Assembly (NCBI GenBank): GCA_022651385.1
Contig: JALCQR010000008.1
Span: 97,860 to 161,859, forward strand
Origin: Clostridia bacterium
Lineage (GTDB): Bacteria > Bacillota > Clostridia > Lachnospirales > Anaerotignaceae
Direction: 5' to 3'
Length of the DNA: 64,000 bases
Position 1 is the stretch's first letter. Each line of letters opens with the position of its first letter. Under the pieces are notes generated by a model, which had not been told where the DNA came from, did not search any database, and worked only from the letters and a program-made list of their open reading frames with translations. Shown one piece after another: positions 53,926 through 62,454 of this stretch. The translations under genes and the position numbers were made by a program.

Positions 53926-55437
53926 TTATATAACATAAATCTTATTTACATTGCTTTCAATATTTTGATTTATCATTTGGAATTTTGAAATATCAAACAT
54001 TACATTATAATTTTGGGTATTTTTAATTACTTTGTAAATAAACTTATTATCTTTGTTTTCAGAATAAATAATACCACAATCTATATCCAGATAAAAAAAC
54101 TGACTAATCAAAAAGTCCAATTTTTCTTTACTTATATGAAAACCTCTTTTTGCAAACATAAAATATTTGTAATTATTTATATCATTATTAGCAATTATTT
54201 CATTGGTTTGAGCATCATAAAACTTATCTTCCTTTTTTAAAACTATTTTAATATTATCATCCCACAAAATCTTGTCACATTGGTTATTCAACACAACAAG
54301 TAAATCTTTGCATTTTCTTTCATATGATAATCCACATATTTTAAGAATTTCCTCCAATCTATGCCTACATGTGTGATTTAAGAATACATCATGAAGATTT
54401 TCAGCACTAATTTCTTGCATCCTTGAAAAATCGAATTCCTCGCCAATAAACCAAACGTTTTTATTAAACAACTGTTTCATTCCAACCGAAAAATTGCTTA
54501 TTATCACTTTATTTTCAGCCATCATCTCAAAAACTCGTCTTGCAAACATGGTTTTCGAATTTGTGACCGTATTTATGTTTATTGCAAAACGGTATTTTTT
54601 CATCTTTTGTCCTAATTTTTGAAATGGAATTGCTCTATATATATGATTTTTATATTCCTTAGGAAACTCATGAATAGGATTTTTTGAATTACTTTGCCTA
54701 TCAATTATATCAAAATCTATTTTATTTTTTTCAAGCATACTAAATATTTCAGCAATTTCTTTGCAGCGTTTTAATTGGTCATTATACCAACTACCGGCAA
54801 AAACGGCTTTATTTTCATTTGGTCGACTATTAAGTGGATTAAAAATATATGGGGAAAACCCAAACATAAGAACATATACATTTTTATGCCCAAAAGCTTT
54901 ATATTTTTCTACACACTCCTCTGCCGTTGTGAATATATATTCAAATTTAAGTGCTGTATCCACAAAATCGTATTGCTCGTTTCCAAAATAAGTAGGGTCC
55001 TCTTTATTCCAAAAAGCTGTTTTTATATTATTTTTTTTGCAATATTCAAGTATTTTAAGTAATTCTCGTCGTGTTTCAAATTTAACACTATGATTTTTAT
55101 ATATTCTTCCTCTCCAGCAATTCTTATATTGAGTAATACCAGACCATGCTGATTCACAAAATAAAATATCCGGTTTAAATTTTTTTAAAACTTCTTTCCA
55201 ATTATAAGGTGTTATAAAAACCGAATTACATTCACAGCAAAAATCCGCGTAAGTCATGTCGTCGCATATAAACGCAATTTTTACATTTAACAAATGTTTA
55301 TTTTTATGGTACAGTACTTTTGTTTTACTTTTATGTTTAAACCTTGGCAATATACGGTTATACACAAACTGTATAATATTTAAAATAATTATATTTTTTT
55401 CATGCTTTTTATAAAAAGAATAAATTAGCTTTTTCAT
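53926..55437 (-). CDS. CgeB-like glycosyltransferase
   Basis: 503 residues. The core (residues 50-365) matches the CgeB/YkvP-type region of the 1101-residue protein: LFCESAWSGITQYKNCWRGR, AFWNKEDPTYFG, VFAGSWYNDQLKRCKEI, KTMFARRVFEMMAENKVIIS. The C-terminal 130 residues are a small alpha/beta extension of unknown role. It begins 6 nt after the wecB stop with only a weak ribosome site, so translation is probably coupled. The donor may be UDP-ManNAcA or UDP-GlcNAc (inference). Confidence 0.8.
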   Translation of the reverse strand: MKKLIYSFYKKHEKNIIILNIIQFVYNRILPRFKHKSKTKVLYHKNKHLLNVKIAFICDDMTYADFCCECNSVFITPYNWKEVLKKFKPDILFCESAWSGITQYKNCWRGRIYKNHSVKFETRRELLKILEYCKKNNIKTAFWNKEDPTYFGNEQYDFVDTALKFEYIFTTAEECVEKYKAFGHKNVYVLMFGFSPYIFNPLNSRPNENKAVFAGSWYNDQLKRCKEIAEIFSMLEKNKIDFDIIDRQSNSKNPIHEFPKEYKNHIYRAIPFQKLGQKMKKYRFAININTVTNSKTMFARRVFEMMAENKVIISNFSVGMKQLFNKNVWFIGEEFDFSRMQEISAENLHDVFLNHTCRHRLEEILKICGLSYERKCKDLLVVLNNQCDKILWDDNIKIVLKKEDKFYDAQTNEIIANNDINNYKYFMFAKRGFHISKEKLDFLISQFFYLDIDCGIIYSENKDNKFIYKVIKNTQNYNVMFDISKFQMINQNIESNVNKIYVI

Positions 55438-55443
55438 AGTATA

Positions 55444-56541
55444 TCACAGACTCTTTTCCAGTATATCTGCTATTCTCTTACATGCAAACCCATCACCATA
55501 TGGGTTTGATGCCCTACTCATTTTTTCGTATTCCTCTTTATTATCAAGAAGAAGTCTAAATTGTCTATAAATTATATCTTCATTTGTTCCAACTAACTTC
55601 AATGTGCCAGCTGCTATGCCCTCAGGACGTTCTGTTGTGTCACGCATTACAAGTACAGGTTTTCCAAGCGAAGGTGCCTCTTCCTGTATTCCGCCACTGT
55701 CTGTAAGTATCAAATAGCTCTTTGAAAGAAAGTTATGAAAATCCAGCACATCAAGTGGCTCAATTATTCTAATTCTTTCATCATTTCCAAGAATTTCATC
55801 TGCCGCCGCACGTACAATAGGATTCATATGAATTGGATAAATCACTTTAATATCAGGAGTCTCATCAACTATTCTTTTTATTGCCCTAAACATATTATGC
55901 ATAGGCTGTCCAAGATTTTCCCTTCTATGTGCTGTAAGCATTATAAGACGACTATTCTTAGCCCATTCAAGATGCTCATTTGAATAGTTCTCCCGAACGG
56001 TTGTTTTAAGTGCATCTATAGCTGTGTTTCCTGTTACAAAAATAGTTTCAGGCAATTTACCTTCCTTAAGTAAATTATTTTTTGAAATCTCTGTTGGCGC
56101 AAAATTAAACTTCGACACTATTCCCACAGCCTGTCTGTTAAATTCCTCAGGATAAGGTGAATATATATTATACGTTCTTAGTCCTGCTTCAACATGCCCC
56201 ACTGGTACCTGCATATAAAAGCATGCAAGCGCTGTTGTAAATGTAGTTGTTGTATCTCCATGTACAAGCACAACATCTGGTTTAATTTCTTCCAAAACAT
56301 CCTTTATTTTTTTCAAGATGCTAACAGTCACATCAAAAAGAGTCTGCTTTTCTTTCATAATTGAAAGATCATAATCAGGTATAACTTTAAATGCATCAAG
56401 AACTTGGTCTAACATCTGTCTGTGTTGCCCTGTTACACAGACAACTGTTTTAATTTTCTTCCTAGTTTTAAGTTCGTTTACAAGAGGACACATTTTAATA
56501 GCTTCAGGTCTTGTACCAAAAACAAGCATTACTGTTTTCAT
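55444..56541 (-). CDS. wecB: UDP-N-acetylglucosamine 2-epimerase (non-hydrolysing)
   Basis: 365 residues, typical length: VFGTRPEAIKMCPLV, VHGDTTTTFTTALACFYMQVPVGHVEAGLRT, PYPEEFNRQAVG, TAHRRENLG, LTDSGGIQEEAPSLGKPVLVMRDTTERPE. It interconverts UDP-GlcNAc and UDP-ManNAc. It is the first gene of the glycan operon, with GGAGTG before the ATG and a promoter-like pair upstream. Confidence 0.93.
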   Translation of the reverse strand: MKTVMLVFGTRPEAIKMCPLVNELKTRKKIKTVVCVTGQHRQMLDQVLDAFKVIPDYDLSIMKEKQTLFDVTVSILKKIKDVLEEIKPDVVLVHGDTTTTFTTALACFYMQVPVGHVEAGLRTYNIYSPYPEEFNRQAVGIVSKFNFAPTEISKNNLLKEGKLPETIFVTGNTAIDALKTTVRENYSNEHLEWAKNSRLIMLTAHRRENLGQPMHNMFRAIKRIVDETPDIKVIYPIHMNPIVRAAADEILGNDERIRIIEPLDVLDFHNFLSKSYLILTDSGGIQEEAPSLGKPVLVMRDTTERPEGIAAGTLKLVGTNEDIIYRQFRLLLDNKEEYEKMSRASNPYGDGFACKRIADILEKSL

Positions 56542-56586
56542 AAAATCACTCCATAGAATAAATATTTTATTTTTACAATTAATAAA

Positions 56587-56615
56587 ATATTATATTAATC
56601 AACCTATAAAATCAA
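56587..56615 (-). promoter_or_regulatory. Probable promoter of the glycan operon
   Basis: TTGATT (56615-56610), a 17-bp spacer and TAATAT (56592-56587) on the minus strand. A TATAAT variant overlaps with 15-bp spacing. The leader to the wecB ATG is about 40 nt. The 56542-56888 interval otherwise holds nothing recognisable. Confidence 0.5.
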
Positions 56616-56888
56616 GTTATTATACTTTTTAAAAAACACATATTATAATTCGTAGGAAAAAGAATCATAAATAGATAAATTAAATCTTGGATTACACAAA
56701 ATCTTTAGCAAGTTGTGTAGAAATAAATTTATTTGTTTAAGGCAAAAAGTTTATATCAACTTTAAGTCTGTATACTAACAGTTTTAAGTTTATTCTAAAA
56801 TAATACTCGTTCATCTCTATAGATGTAATCATTACGTACCAAATCTGCTACCATTTAATTGTTATCTTTAAGATTGGAGAGGATTTCT

Positions 56889-57188
56889 TTGGAAGTTAAC
56901 GATAGAATTACATTTTTACGAAATCAAAAAGGCCTAACCGTAAACAAATTAGCAAATTTAGCCGGCATATCCCAAAGCTTTTTAAGAGAAATTGAGCTTG
57001 GCAACAAAAAGCCCACAATAGAAACATTGTCGTTGGTATGCAATGCTTTAGATATATCATTAAAAGACTTTTTTGATGATTCTTTTAAATCAAACTTACA
57101 AAAAAATGAATTACAGCAGGAAATATTCCGTCTTACTCCGGAACAAACAGAGCTTTTAACCAAGTTTTTAAAAAGTTTACATGAATAA
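56889..57188 (+). CDS. XRE-family transcriptional regulator
   Basis: 99 residues from a TTG at 56889 with GGAGAGG 6 nt upstream. An HTH_3 domain fills residues 5-62 (ITFLRNQKGLTVNKLANLAGISQSFLREIELGNKKPTIETLSLVCNALDISLKDFF); a short helical tail (LTPEQTELLTKFLKSL) may dimerise. Divergent from the glycan operon across 350 bp, it may control it or its own island. The 30-nt extension to an ATG-less upstream start is not needed. Confidence 0.85.
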   Translation: MEVNDRITFLRNQKGLTVNKLANLAGISQSFLREIELGNKKPTIETLSLVCNALDISLKDFFDDSFKSNLQKNELQQEIFRLTPEQTELLTKFLKSLHE

Positions 57189-57224
57189 AGCAGTTCTTAC
57201 CTTTTAGATAAGAACTGCTCTGTT
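57189..57224. terminator. Terminator between the XRE gene and the DUF2628 gene
   Basis: AGCAGTTCTTA (57189-57199) pairs perfectly with TAAGAACTGCT (57209-57219) and is followed by CTGTTTT; it may serve both converging genes. Confidence 0.75.
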
Positions 57225-57238
57225 TTCCATCTTATATT

Positions 57239-58282
57239 TCAATAACCTGTTTCTTCATGAAACTCCTGTTCTGACAATCTGTTAAACGGTATTTCATCTG
57301 TAGTATTAGTGTATGTATCAGAAGTATATATATTGGTTACCATTCCATTTTGTATCATAAATTTAAATTGAAACTCGACTCCATTAATTGTTTCTATATC
57401 CAAAAGATCACAGTATTTCTGGTTTATTGTGCCTCCCAATGTTACTGAATCTTCATCCGAATTAGCGACATACATATGGGCAAAATCGCAGCATTCACCA
57501 TCAGAATACAATTTTAAATTCAAATCTTTATCTATTGATAAAAACACTCCATCGCCTATATCATAGTACCCGTAAACGCAATCAAGCATTGTTGATATTC
57601 CGCCGTCTATATAAGAATTATAACCATAAACAACATCATCATTTTCCTCATTTATATCATTATTATTTTCATATGTACTAACACTGTAATTCTGTCCTGC
57701 ATATTCATTCGAATACTTAATTGCTGCTCCCGATACAACAGTTCCAAACACACAGCAGAATGCACATGTCAAAATCATCCATATAAATACATTTCCAACA
57801 GACGTTCCAGTAAACTTCTTTGTGTCTTTTCTATTGGTCAAATTTCTTTTAAGATTCTCATAATAAAGCTTATTAAAATTTTTAGCCATCAATATTGATG
57901 AAATAAAATACCAAATCATAATTATGAAAGACAACGCACCCATTGCCATTGCTGTATTTATTAAACCCGTGTCCATATTTTTTAGTTCACTTAATACACA
58001 AAGGCTTCCTCCACCAAAAACAGCTGCCAGTGCAATTAAAGGTATTCCAAAATATCTCCACAAGATACCATACTGTTTTCTGTACAGGCAGTAATAAATA
58101 TTAAAGAAAAAAGCCGCCCAGTTAAACTTTAGAGGATATCCGTATTCCGCGTTTGTAAACTGCTTTGAAAAATACGAACGATTTTTGCCCACATAATCTG
58201 AAACATCCTCAATTCTCTTAAATATGTACTCATTGCCGTCAACTACTTTCTCACACTCAGTATCACAATACTTACATTCCAT
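57239..58282 (-). CDS. DUF2628 membrane protein
   Basis: 347 residues. A short N-terminal CxxC pair (ECKYCDTECEK) precedes the DUF2628 segment (FTNAEYGYPLKFNWAAFFFNIYYCLYRKQYGILWRYFG). Two or three further membrane helices follow, then an extracytoplasmic C-terminal beta domain from about residue 200 with an acidic, Asn-rich linker. A related, decayed tail is found at 34503-34704. Role unknown; members often sit in accessory regions. Confidence 0.75.
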   Translation of the reverse strand: MECKYCDTECEKVVDGNEYIFKRIEDVSDYVGKNRSYFSKQFTNAEYGYPLKFNWAAFFFNIYYCLYRKQYGILWRYFGIPLIALAAVFGGGSLCVLSELKNMDTGLINTAMAMGALSFIIMIWYFISSILMAKNFNKLYYENLKRNLTNRKDTKKFTGTSVGNVFIWMILTCAFCCVFGTVVSGAAIKYSNEYAGQNYSVSTYENNNDINEENDDVVYGYNSYIDGGISTMLDCVYGYYDIGDGVFLSIDKDLNLKLYSDGECCDFAHMYVANSDEDSVTLGGTINQKYCDLLDIETINGVEFQFKFMIQNGMVTNIYTSDTYTNTTDEIPFNRLSEQEFHEETGY

Positions 58283-58296
58283 TTAAACTCCCCCTT

Positions 58297-58473
58297 TTAC
58301 CTTCCAAAAAGTACACCGAAAACAAACCAAGTAACAATCAAAATAGTTACAAAACGTCCTTTTCCGCTGAAAAACATAGCGTCAGCACCTATTAAAGTTA
58401 TAAACAGGCTGGCCAATAAATTTACTATAACAGCGCTTATAATAAAACTGATTATCACAAATACGATTGCCAT
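58297..58473 (-). CDS. 58-residue two-helix membrane protein
   Basis: Two hydrophobic helices (AIVFVIISFIISAVIVNLLA and TILIVTWFVFGVLF) joined by a short polar loop (GADAMFFSGKGR). AAAGGAT precedes the ATG at 58473. It lies 14 bp before the DUF2628 gene on the same strand and probably forms a unit with it. No family recognised. Confidence 0.7.
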   Translation of the reverse strand: MAIVFVIISFIISAVIVNLLASLFITLIGADAMFFSGKGRFVTILIVTWFVFGVLFGR

Positions 58474-58518
58474 ATCCTTTATCCTTTCTTTTTTTGTTTT
58501 CCATAGTGATGTTTAGTC

Positions 58519-58554
58519 ATATCTTTAGATATGATATCATATATCTAAAGATAT
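58519..58554. promoter_or_regulatory. Inverted repeat after the recombinase gene
   Basis: ATATCTTTAGATAT (58519-58532) is inverted at 58541-58554 around an 8-nt centre containing GATATC. It lies between the recombinase stop and the membrane micro-gene and could be an operator of the latter or a recombination site. Confidence 0.5.
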
Positions 58555-58566
58555 TTCTATATTATT

Positions 58567-59118
58567 CTATAGAGTTTCTTTAACTCTTCTATAAAAAGTA
58601 TTTTTCTTCATATCTAAAAGCTCCATTGCTTTTTTTGATGTGATTTCACCTTTCTTCCATTTTTCATATACCTTTTTAAAATCAGGTGATTCAATCTTTT
58701 TTCTTCCTTTATATTTACCCTGTTTTTTTGCAGCATCAATACCCTCTTTTTGCCTTTGAAGAATATATTCTCTTTCCAGTTCAGCAACAGCGCCGAAAAC
58801 AGTAAGCATAAACTTTCCTGTAGGTGTATCAGTGTCTATCGCTTCCTTTTTGCTTATAAAAATAACGCCTTTTTTATTTAGCTTTTCAATAAGCTCAAGC
58901 AAATCTTTTGTATTCCTTGCAAAACGGCTAATTGACTCACATATTACCGTGTCACCATTTCTCACAAACTCAAGCATTCTTTTAAGCTCCGGCCTATCGG
59001 TACTTTTTCCGCTTGCTTTATCAATAAATATTTCATTTACGCCTAATTCCTTCATTAAGACCTCTTGTCTTATAGTGTTCTGCTCTTCAGTACTTACACG
59101 TATGTAACCAATTTTCAT
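58567..59118 (-). CDS. Small serine recombinase (resolvase family)
   Basis: 183 residues: catalytic Ser9 in IGYIRVSTEEQN, Arg residues in CESISRFARNTKDLL, and the family end-of-domain motif GAVAELEREYILQRQKEGI. A C-terminal HTH (GEITSKKAMELLDMKKNTFYRRV) follows. This is Tn3-resolvase/Hin-sized. Such enzymes resolve cointegrates or invert segments on plasmids and transposons; a nested palindrome just upstream is a candidate target. Confidence 0.92.
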   Translation of the reverse strand: MKIGYIRVSTEEQNTIRQEVLMKELGVNEIFIDKASGKSTDRPELKRMLEFVRNGDTVICESISRFARNTKDLLELIEKLNKKGVIFISKKEAIDTDTPTGKFMLTVFGAVAELEREYILQRQKEGIDAAKKQGKYKGRKKIESPDFKKVYEKWKKGEITSKKAMELLDMKKNTFYRRVKETL

Positions 59119-59159
59119 TTTCCAAACCTACCTTGCATGTCATTCTTTCTTTAAACAAA

Positions 59160-59227
59160 AAGTGTCAATAGAGTCCCTTTGATTTTTGAAACGTTTCAAA
59201 ATACAAAAACCAACCCTACTGACACTT
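59160..59227. repeat. Nested inverted repeats upstream of the recombinase
   Basis: AAGTGTCAATAGAG (59160-59173) is inverted at 59214-59227 with 12 of 14 matches, and between them TTTGAAACGTTTCAAA (59185-59200) is a perfect 16-bp palindrome. The block lies between the recombinase start and the amidotransferase stop. It is a candidate resolution site; the outer arms could alternatively form a terminator. Confidence 0.5.
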
Positions 59228-59254
59228 ATTTTTATTGTTTCTTTAGGCTATACC

Positions 59255-60166
59255 CTATTGGTACAAGAACTCTTCCACCTCATCTAATGTATATCCGTCA
59301 TTATATAAAGCCTCTACTTCCTCAGGCTCATAACCGAAACATGATGCCATCCACTTTATCTCTTCAAGCCTTCTATGCTCTGTTTTAGCAAAAGCACTGT
59401 CATCTTTGAAATAAAACGAGCACCCTTCCCACATCCACATATCTTCGCAATAATTAAACTTTCCCGTTACTATATTTCCTTCACATGTTATTTTAATTAT
59501 GTCTCCGGAACTAATATCAATTCTTTCATATCTTTTAGGAACATACACTCTAAGCTTTGAAATTGCCTTATTCAATATACTTTCTGTAGAGGCATACAGA
59601 TAAAATCCCTCCTTTTCAAAGTGATAGAGGCAAAAAGGATTGCTTCCTTTAACGACATAAATGTTATTAAGGCTGTCCAGAAGTGTAAAACAAAAAGAGC
59701 CCTCAACTTTTTCTGCCATATATTTAAGGCTGTCAAAGTCAAGGGCATTTTGTTTTTGTAAAAGCTGCACTGCCACATAACTGTCTGTCTGAATATTTGT
59801 ATTTGGAAGGTTTTGAGTCCTTCTAAGTATTACTTCATTATTAATCACTCCGTTATGTGCAAGGGCAAACTTATCTCCTTTTACATATCCCAAAAACGGA
59901 TGATTGTTTCTGTTTTTCTTTTCACTGCCTTGAGTTGTCATTCGGGTATGTCCCATAATTACAGGCACATCGGGTATATTAAATTTTATTTTATGTGAGG
60001 GAAGAGGCGCTTTTACTATTTTCATTGTGTTTTTAGTGTTATAGGCTATGCCAGTGGCATCCGTCCCTCTTGCCTCAGATTCTTTTGCCAAAACCCTTAG
60101 TATTCTGTTTTTCTGTCTTTTGTTAAAGTAGTTCTTATAATCAATTATTCCAAACAAACAGCACAT
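59255..60166 (-). CDS. Class II glutamine amidotransferase
   Basis: 303 residues. The start is set at ATG 60166 because it places Cys2 at the mature N terminus (M-C-C-L-F-G), as class II (Ntn-type) amidotransferases need; AGGAGG lies 9 nt upstream. Further family residues: RGTDATGIAY, MGHTRMTTQGS, NHPF, AHNGVINN and TDSYV. The C-terminal 60 residues are an acidic helical tail ending in VEEFLYQ. It would hydrolyse glutamine and hand ammonia to a partner; the amidoligase gene immediately upstream is the natural partner. Confidence 0.85.
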   Translation of the reverse strand: MCCLFGIIDYKNYFNKRQKNRILRVLAKESEARGTDATGIAYNTKNTMKIVKAPLPSHKIKFNIPDVPVIMGHTRMTTQGSEKKNRNNHPFLGYVKGDKFALAHNGVINNEVILRRTQNLPNTNIQTDSYVAVQLLQKQNALDFDSLKYMAEKVEGSFCFTLLDSLNNIYVVKGSNPFCLYHFEKEGFYLYASTESILNKAISKLRVYVPKRYERIDISSGDIIKITCEGNIVTGKFNYCEDMWMWEGCSFYFKDDSAFAKTEHRRLEEIKWMASCFGYEPEEVEALYNDGYTLDEVEEFLYQ

Positions 60167-60167
60167 A

Positions 60168-61277
60168 TCAGTCATCCTCCTCTGTCTCTACAGGTTCGTT
60201 TACATAAAGTCTTCTTTCTTTTAAATACTGAATTAATTCAGGCTCTGTAAGCCTTTCCAAAAAACCATGCCAGCTCATAACGGACAGTTCTTCTTCGGAC
60301 ATTAAAAAAGCCGCACTGCAAATCTCATCGACGAGCTGCAGTGTGGCTATAATGGTGTTATATTTTAATGTGCCTCTGAAAATACGAAACTCGATAGTTT
60401 CATAATTGGTTATATTAACACATGTGTATCGTCCAAGTCCTGACTTTTTGGCATTGTCAAGAACTTCTTTCGGCTTTTCCTTTAATCCGTATCTTGCCGC
60501 CCAGCGGTTAATCTGATACTCCGTACGCCTTGAAAACCTAAGAAGTTCGTCCCAAAACCTCTCTACAAAAAATAGTATTTTTCCTATCGTAACTTCCTGT
60601 TCCTCGGTTGTTTTTCCAAGACTTGTTCTGTTTACATGGCAGTGAAGGCCGCATGTGCTTGTTTGATGAGACTTATACCCAAGCTCAAGTGCTTTAGCAA
60701 TAATCTCTTTCCAGTGTGCTTTTTCCATGTGGTATTTAAGTGTCATTGGGTGAGTTACAATCTCCATTCCATCATCAAGGCTGCCGTCTGTTTTTATGTA
60801 AATCAGTTCTCTTTCGCTGTTTGCAACATCACATATCTCATGTGCGTTTTCACAGCTTTTTCCGCCTTTGTCTATTTCAAGTTCCACACCCACGTATCTG
60901 TTTCCTTCTCCATAAAATATAGGCTCGGGCTTATAGCTGTAATCATGTAAAAATCTTGCGTCACTATAAGAATAACAATCATAGCAAAGGGGTTCATCGT
61001 CATCATAATAAGCGTCATCCAAATGTATGACTCTTCCGCACTCGCTGCATGTGGTATAATTGCTGTCAAAACATTCCCTGCAAATAGGATATTCGTCTCC
61101 TACGTTATCCTCATTCCAAATCCTTCTTCCACAGTCCCGGCATATAACAGTAAGCTCGTCAATACAATTATAGCAGTAAAGATCGCCTTCCATTTCGTAG
61201 CCGTCGCAAATATCATATTCTTCACCGCAGTGTGCACATGTAAAAACTTCTCTTTCCTCCGTCATATTTTCTCCCAT
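60168..61277 (-). CDS. Amidoligase-family protein with N-terminal zinc ribbons
   Basis: 369 residues. Residues 10-110 contain three treble-clef-like modules, each CxxC ... CxxC (CAHCGEEYDICDG/CYNC; CRDCGRRIW/CREC; CSECGRVIH/CYDC). From about 125 the Amidoligase_2 domain (glutamine-synthetase-like ATP-dependent COOH-NH2 ligase): YVGVELEID, IKTDGSLDDGMEIVTHPM, STCGLHCHVNR and TIEFRIFRGTLKY, which carry the metal- and ATP-binding Glu/His/Arg residues. AAGGAGG precedes the ATG. Encoded end to end with the amidotransferase, as in predicted amide-forming peptide- or wall-modification systems. Confidence 0.85.
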   Translation of the reverse strand: MGENMTEEREVFTCAHCGEEYDICDGYEMEGDLYCYNCIDELTVICRDCGRRIWNEDNVGDEYPICRECFDSNYTTCSECGRVIHLDDAYYDDDEPLCYDCYSYSDARFLHDYSYKPEPIFYGEGNRYVGVELEIDKGGKSCENAHEICDVANSERELIYIKTDGSLDDGMEIVTHPMTLKYHMEKAHWKEIIAKALELGYKSHQTSTCGLHCHVNRTSLGKTTEEQEVTIGKILFFVERFWDELLRFSRRTEYQINRWAARYGLKEKPKEVLDNAKKSGLGRYTCVNITNYETIEFRIFRGTLKYNTIIATLQLVDEICSAAFLMSEEELSVMSWHGFLERLTEPELIQYLKERRLYVNEPVETEEDD

Positions 61278-61289
61278 TATAAAACCTCC

Positions 61290-61577
61290 TTAGTATTCCT
61301 CTGCCAAAAGCATTGTGGAATGCTCTCCGTCGTCAATAACAAAAATCTTTGCCGTAATTTCACTTTCTCCGTTAAGTGGTACTATTGATTCTCTTTTGTA
61401 CGGAGGCTGTTCCTGAGTATGAATTATATGTATTTTCTCTTCTTGGGTAGTTATGTTAAATACCTGAAGCCAGTCCTTTTCAATGTCAAGAGAATCAATC
61501 ATCAACCATAAAATCATCTGAATCCAAAATGGAATCGAAGAAGCTCCTCTTGTTACATATCTCTTGTTTTTAAACAT
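61290..61577 (-). CDS. DUF960 protein
   Basis: 95 residues, one DUF960 domain: MFKNKRYVTRG, IPFWIQMILWLMID, DWLQVFNI and IHIIHTQEQPPYK. DUF960 is a small Firmicute family common on plasmids and conjugative elements, of unknown function. It starts right inside the end of the upstream micro-gene (AAAGGAG 6 nt before ATG) and stops 12 bp before the amidoligase ATG, so the genes are one translation-coupled unit. Confidence 0.8.
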   Translation of the reverse strand: MFKNKRYVTRGASSIPFWIQMILWLMIDSLDIEKDWLQVFNITTQEEKIHIIHTQEQPPYKRESIVPLNGESEITAKIFVIDDGEHSTMLLAEEY

Positions 61578-61676
61578 CTAATTCTCCTTTAAAATATAAT
61601 CAATGACAGCACACAGTAACCCTGCGGTAATTATGATTAAACCTCCCGCAAACTTGTTTAAAAAATCCTTGTTCAT
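61578..61676 (-). CDS. 32-residue membrane micropeptide A
   Basis: MNKDFLNKFAGG followed by a single hydrophobic helix (LIIITAGLLCAVIDYI) and LKEN. Its end carries the ribosome site for the DUF960 gene. A GAGGAG lies 16 nt upstream, rather far, so the start is uncertain. It may be a small regulatory peptide or a substrate of the amidoligase system. Confidence 0.5.
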   Translation of the reverse strand: MNKDFLNKFAGGLIIITAGLLCAVIDYILKEN

Positions 61677-61728
61677 TTTCGTATTTTAAATTCTCCTCTC
61701 TAAACCATATAGGCTTATTACTACTCAT

Positions 61729-61827
61729 TTAAGCACAGCACAGACTGTCCTTTAAAAAGTCTATTACTTTAATAAGCACTGCTTTGATGGCAATAAGTAA
61801 TGATTTAAACCAATTTTTTTCATTCAA
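61729..61827 (-). CDS. 32-residue amphipathic micropeptide B
   Basis: A TTG start has AGAAGGTG 8 nt upstream. The peptide NEKNWFKSLLIAIKAVLIKV followed by IDFLKDSLCCA is an amphipathic helix ending in a Cys-Cys pair. It is the first frame of the micropeptide A/DUF960/amidoligase unit. Confidence 0.45.
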   Translation of the reverse strand: MNEKNWFKSLLIAIKAVLIKVIDFLKDSLCCA

Positions 61828-61902
61828 AATAAAATCACCTTCTTTAATAAAATTTAGAAAAAATATAAATAATCAGAGAAAACATAAAATAAAGCAAAAT
61901 GC

Positions 61903-61970
61903 TTTCTCGGCAAAATAAAAAAGATCACCCATCACTAAATCCAATGTTTCAGTGACGAATGCTCTTTTTC
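61903..61970 (+). repeat. Dispersed hairpin/terminator element, copy 2
   Basis: TTTCTCGGCA, A-rich run, then a hairpin CCCATCACTAA ... TTCAGTGACGAATG and CTCTTTTT. Clear match to 30735-30800 including the flank before the hairpin. Between 61828 and 62064 no other feature is seen apart from this element and an AT-rich leader. Confidence 0.65.
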
Positions 61971-62064
61971 TATAGCAATAATATATTTTTATAAAGTTCA
62001 AATTTACCGGTAATTACCAAACAAGGGTATAAAAAAACAAAGAAAATCTAAAGGAGGTTTTATT

Positions 62065-62244
62065 ATGCTTGATGAATATCCTGATATTTTAAATTCAAAA
62101 GAGGTGATGGAGATTTTAGGAATATCAAAAAATACGCTGTATGAGCTGATTAAAGACGGCGAAATACCTGCTGTAAGACTTGGAAAGAAACTTTGGAGAA
62201 TACATAAAAAATCTCTGTTGAAATTTATTAATATAGAAAAATAA
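62065..62244 (+). CDS. Excisionase-like helix-turn-helix protein
   Basis: 59 residues with AAGGAGG 9 nt before the ATG. It is a MerR-type HTH_17 domain (LNSKEVMEILGISKNTLYELIKDGEIPAVRLGKKLWRIHKKSLLKFI), the excisionase/DNA-binding family encoded on Firmicute integrative elements and plasmids. Its presence supports the mobile nature of the 56.9-62.3 kb block. Confidence 0.88.
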   Translation: MLDEYPDILNSKEVMEILGISKNTLYELIKDGEIPAVRLGKKLWRIHKKSLLKFINIEK

Positions 62245-62337
62245 AAAATTAATCTTTAGCTGTCTGGCATTAATGTATGCACTACATCTAACAAATTCAC
62301 TGTCTCAAACTTTCCTTTATAAAACCTATAATACAAC

Positions 62338-62424
62338 TAAGTAGGAAACCGCCACAAAGGTAGTAACTCCGGCATAGCAAAACTACCTGTTTAACCGCTC
62401 AAAGCTATGAACATGTAGTTTTTT
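62338..62424 (+). ncRNA. Candidate small RNA or attenuator with alternative hairpins
   Basis: A TATAAT at 62327-62332 would start transcription near 62339. Downstream AGGTAGT (62358-62364) can pair with ACTACCT (62382-62388), while the overlapping AAAACTAC (62379-62386) can pair with GTAGTTTT (62415-62422), which is followed by a T-run. The two pairings exclude each other. No coding frame is present and no known riboswitch class was recognised. Confidence 0.45.
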
Positions 62425-62454
62425 ATTGATTAAAATTTAAAAAATAGGTCATAC

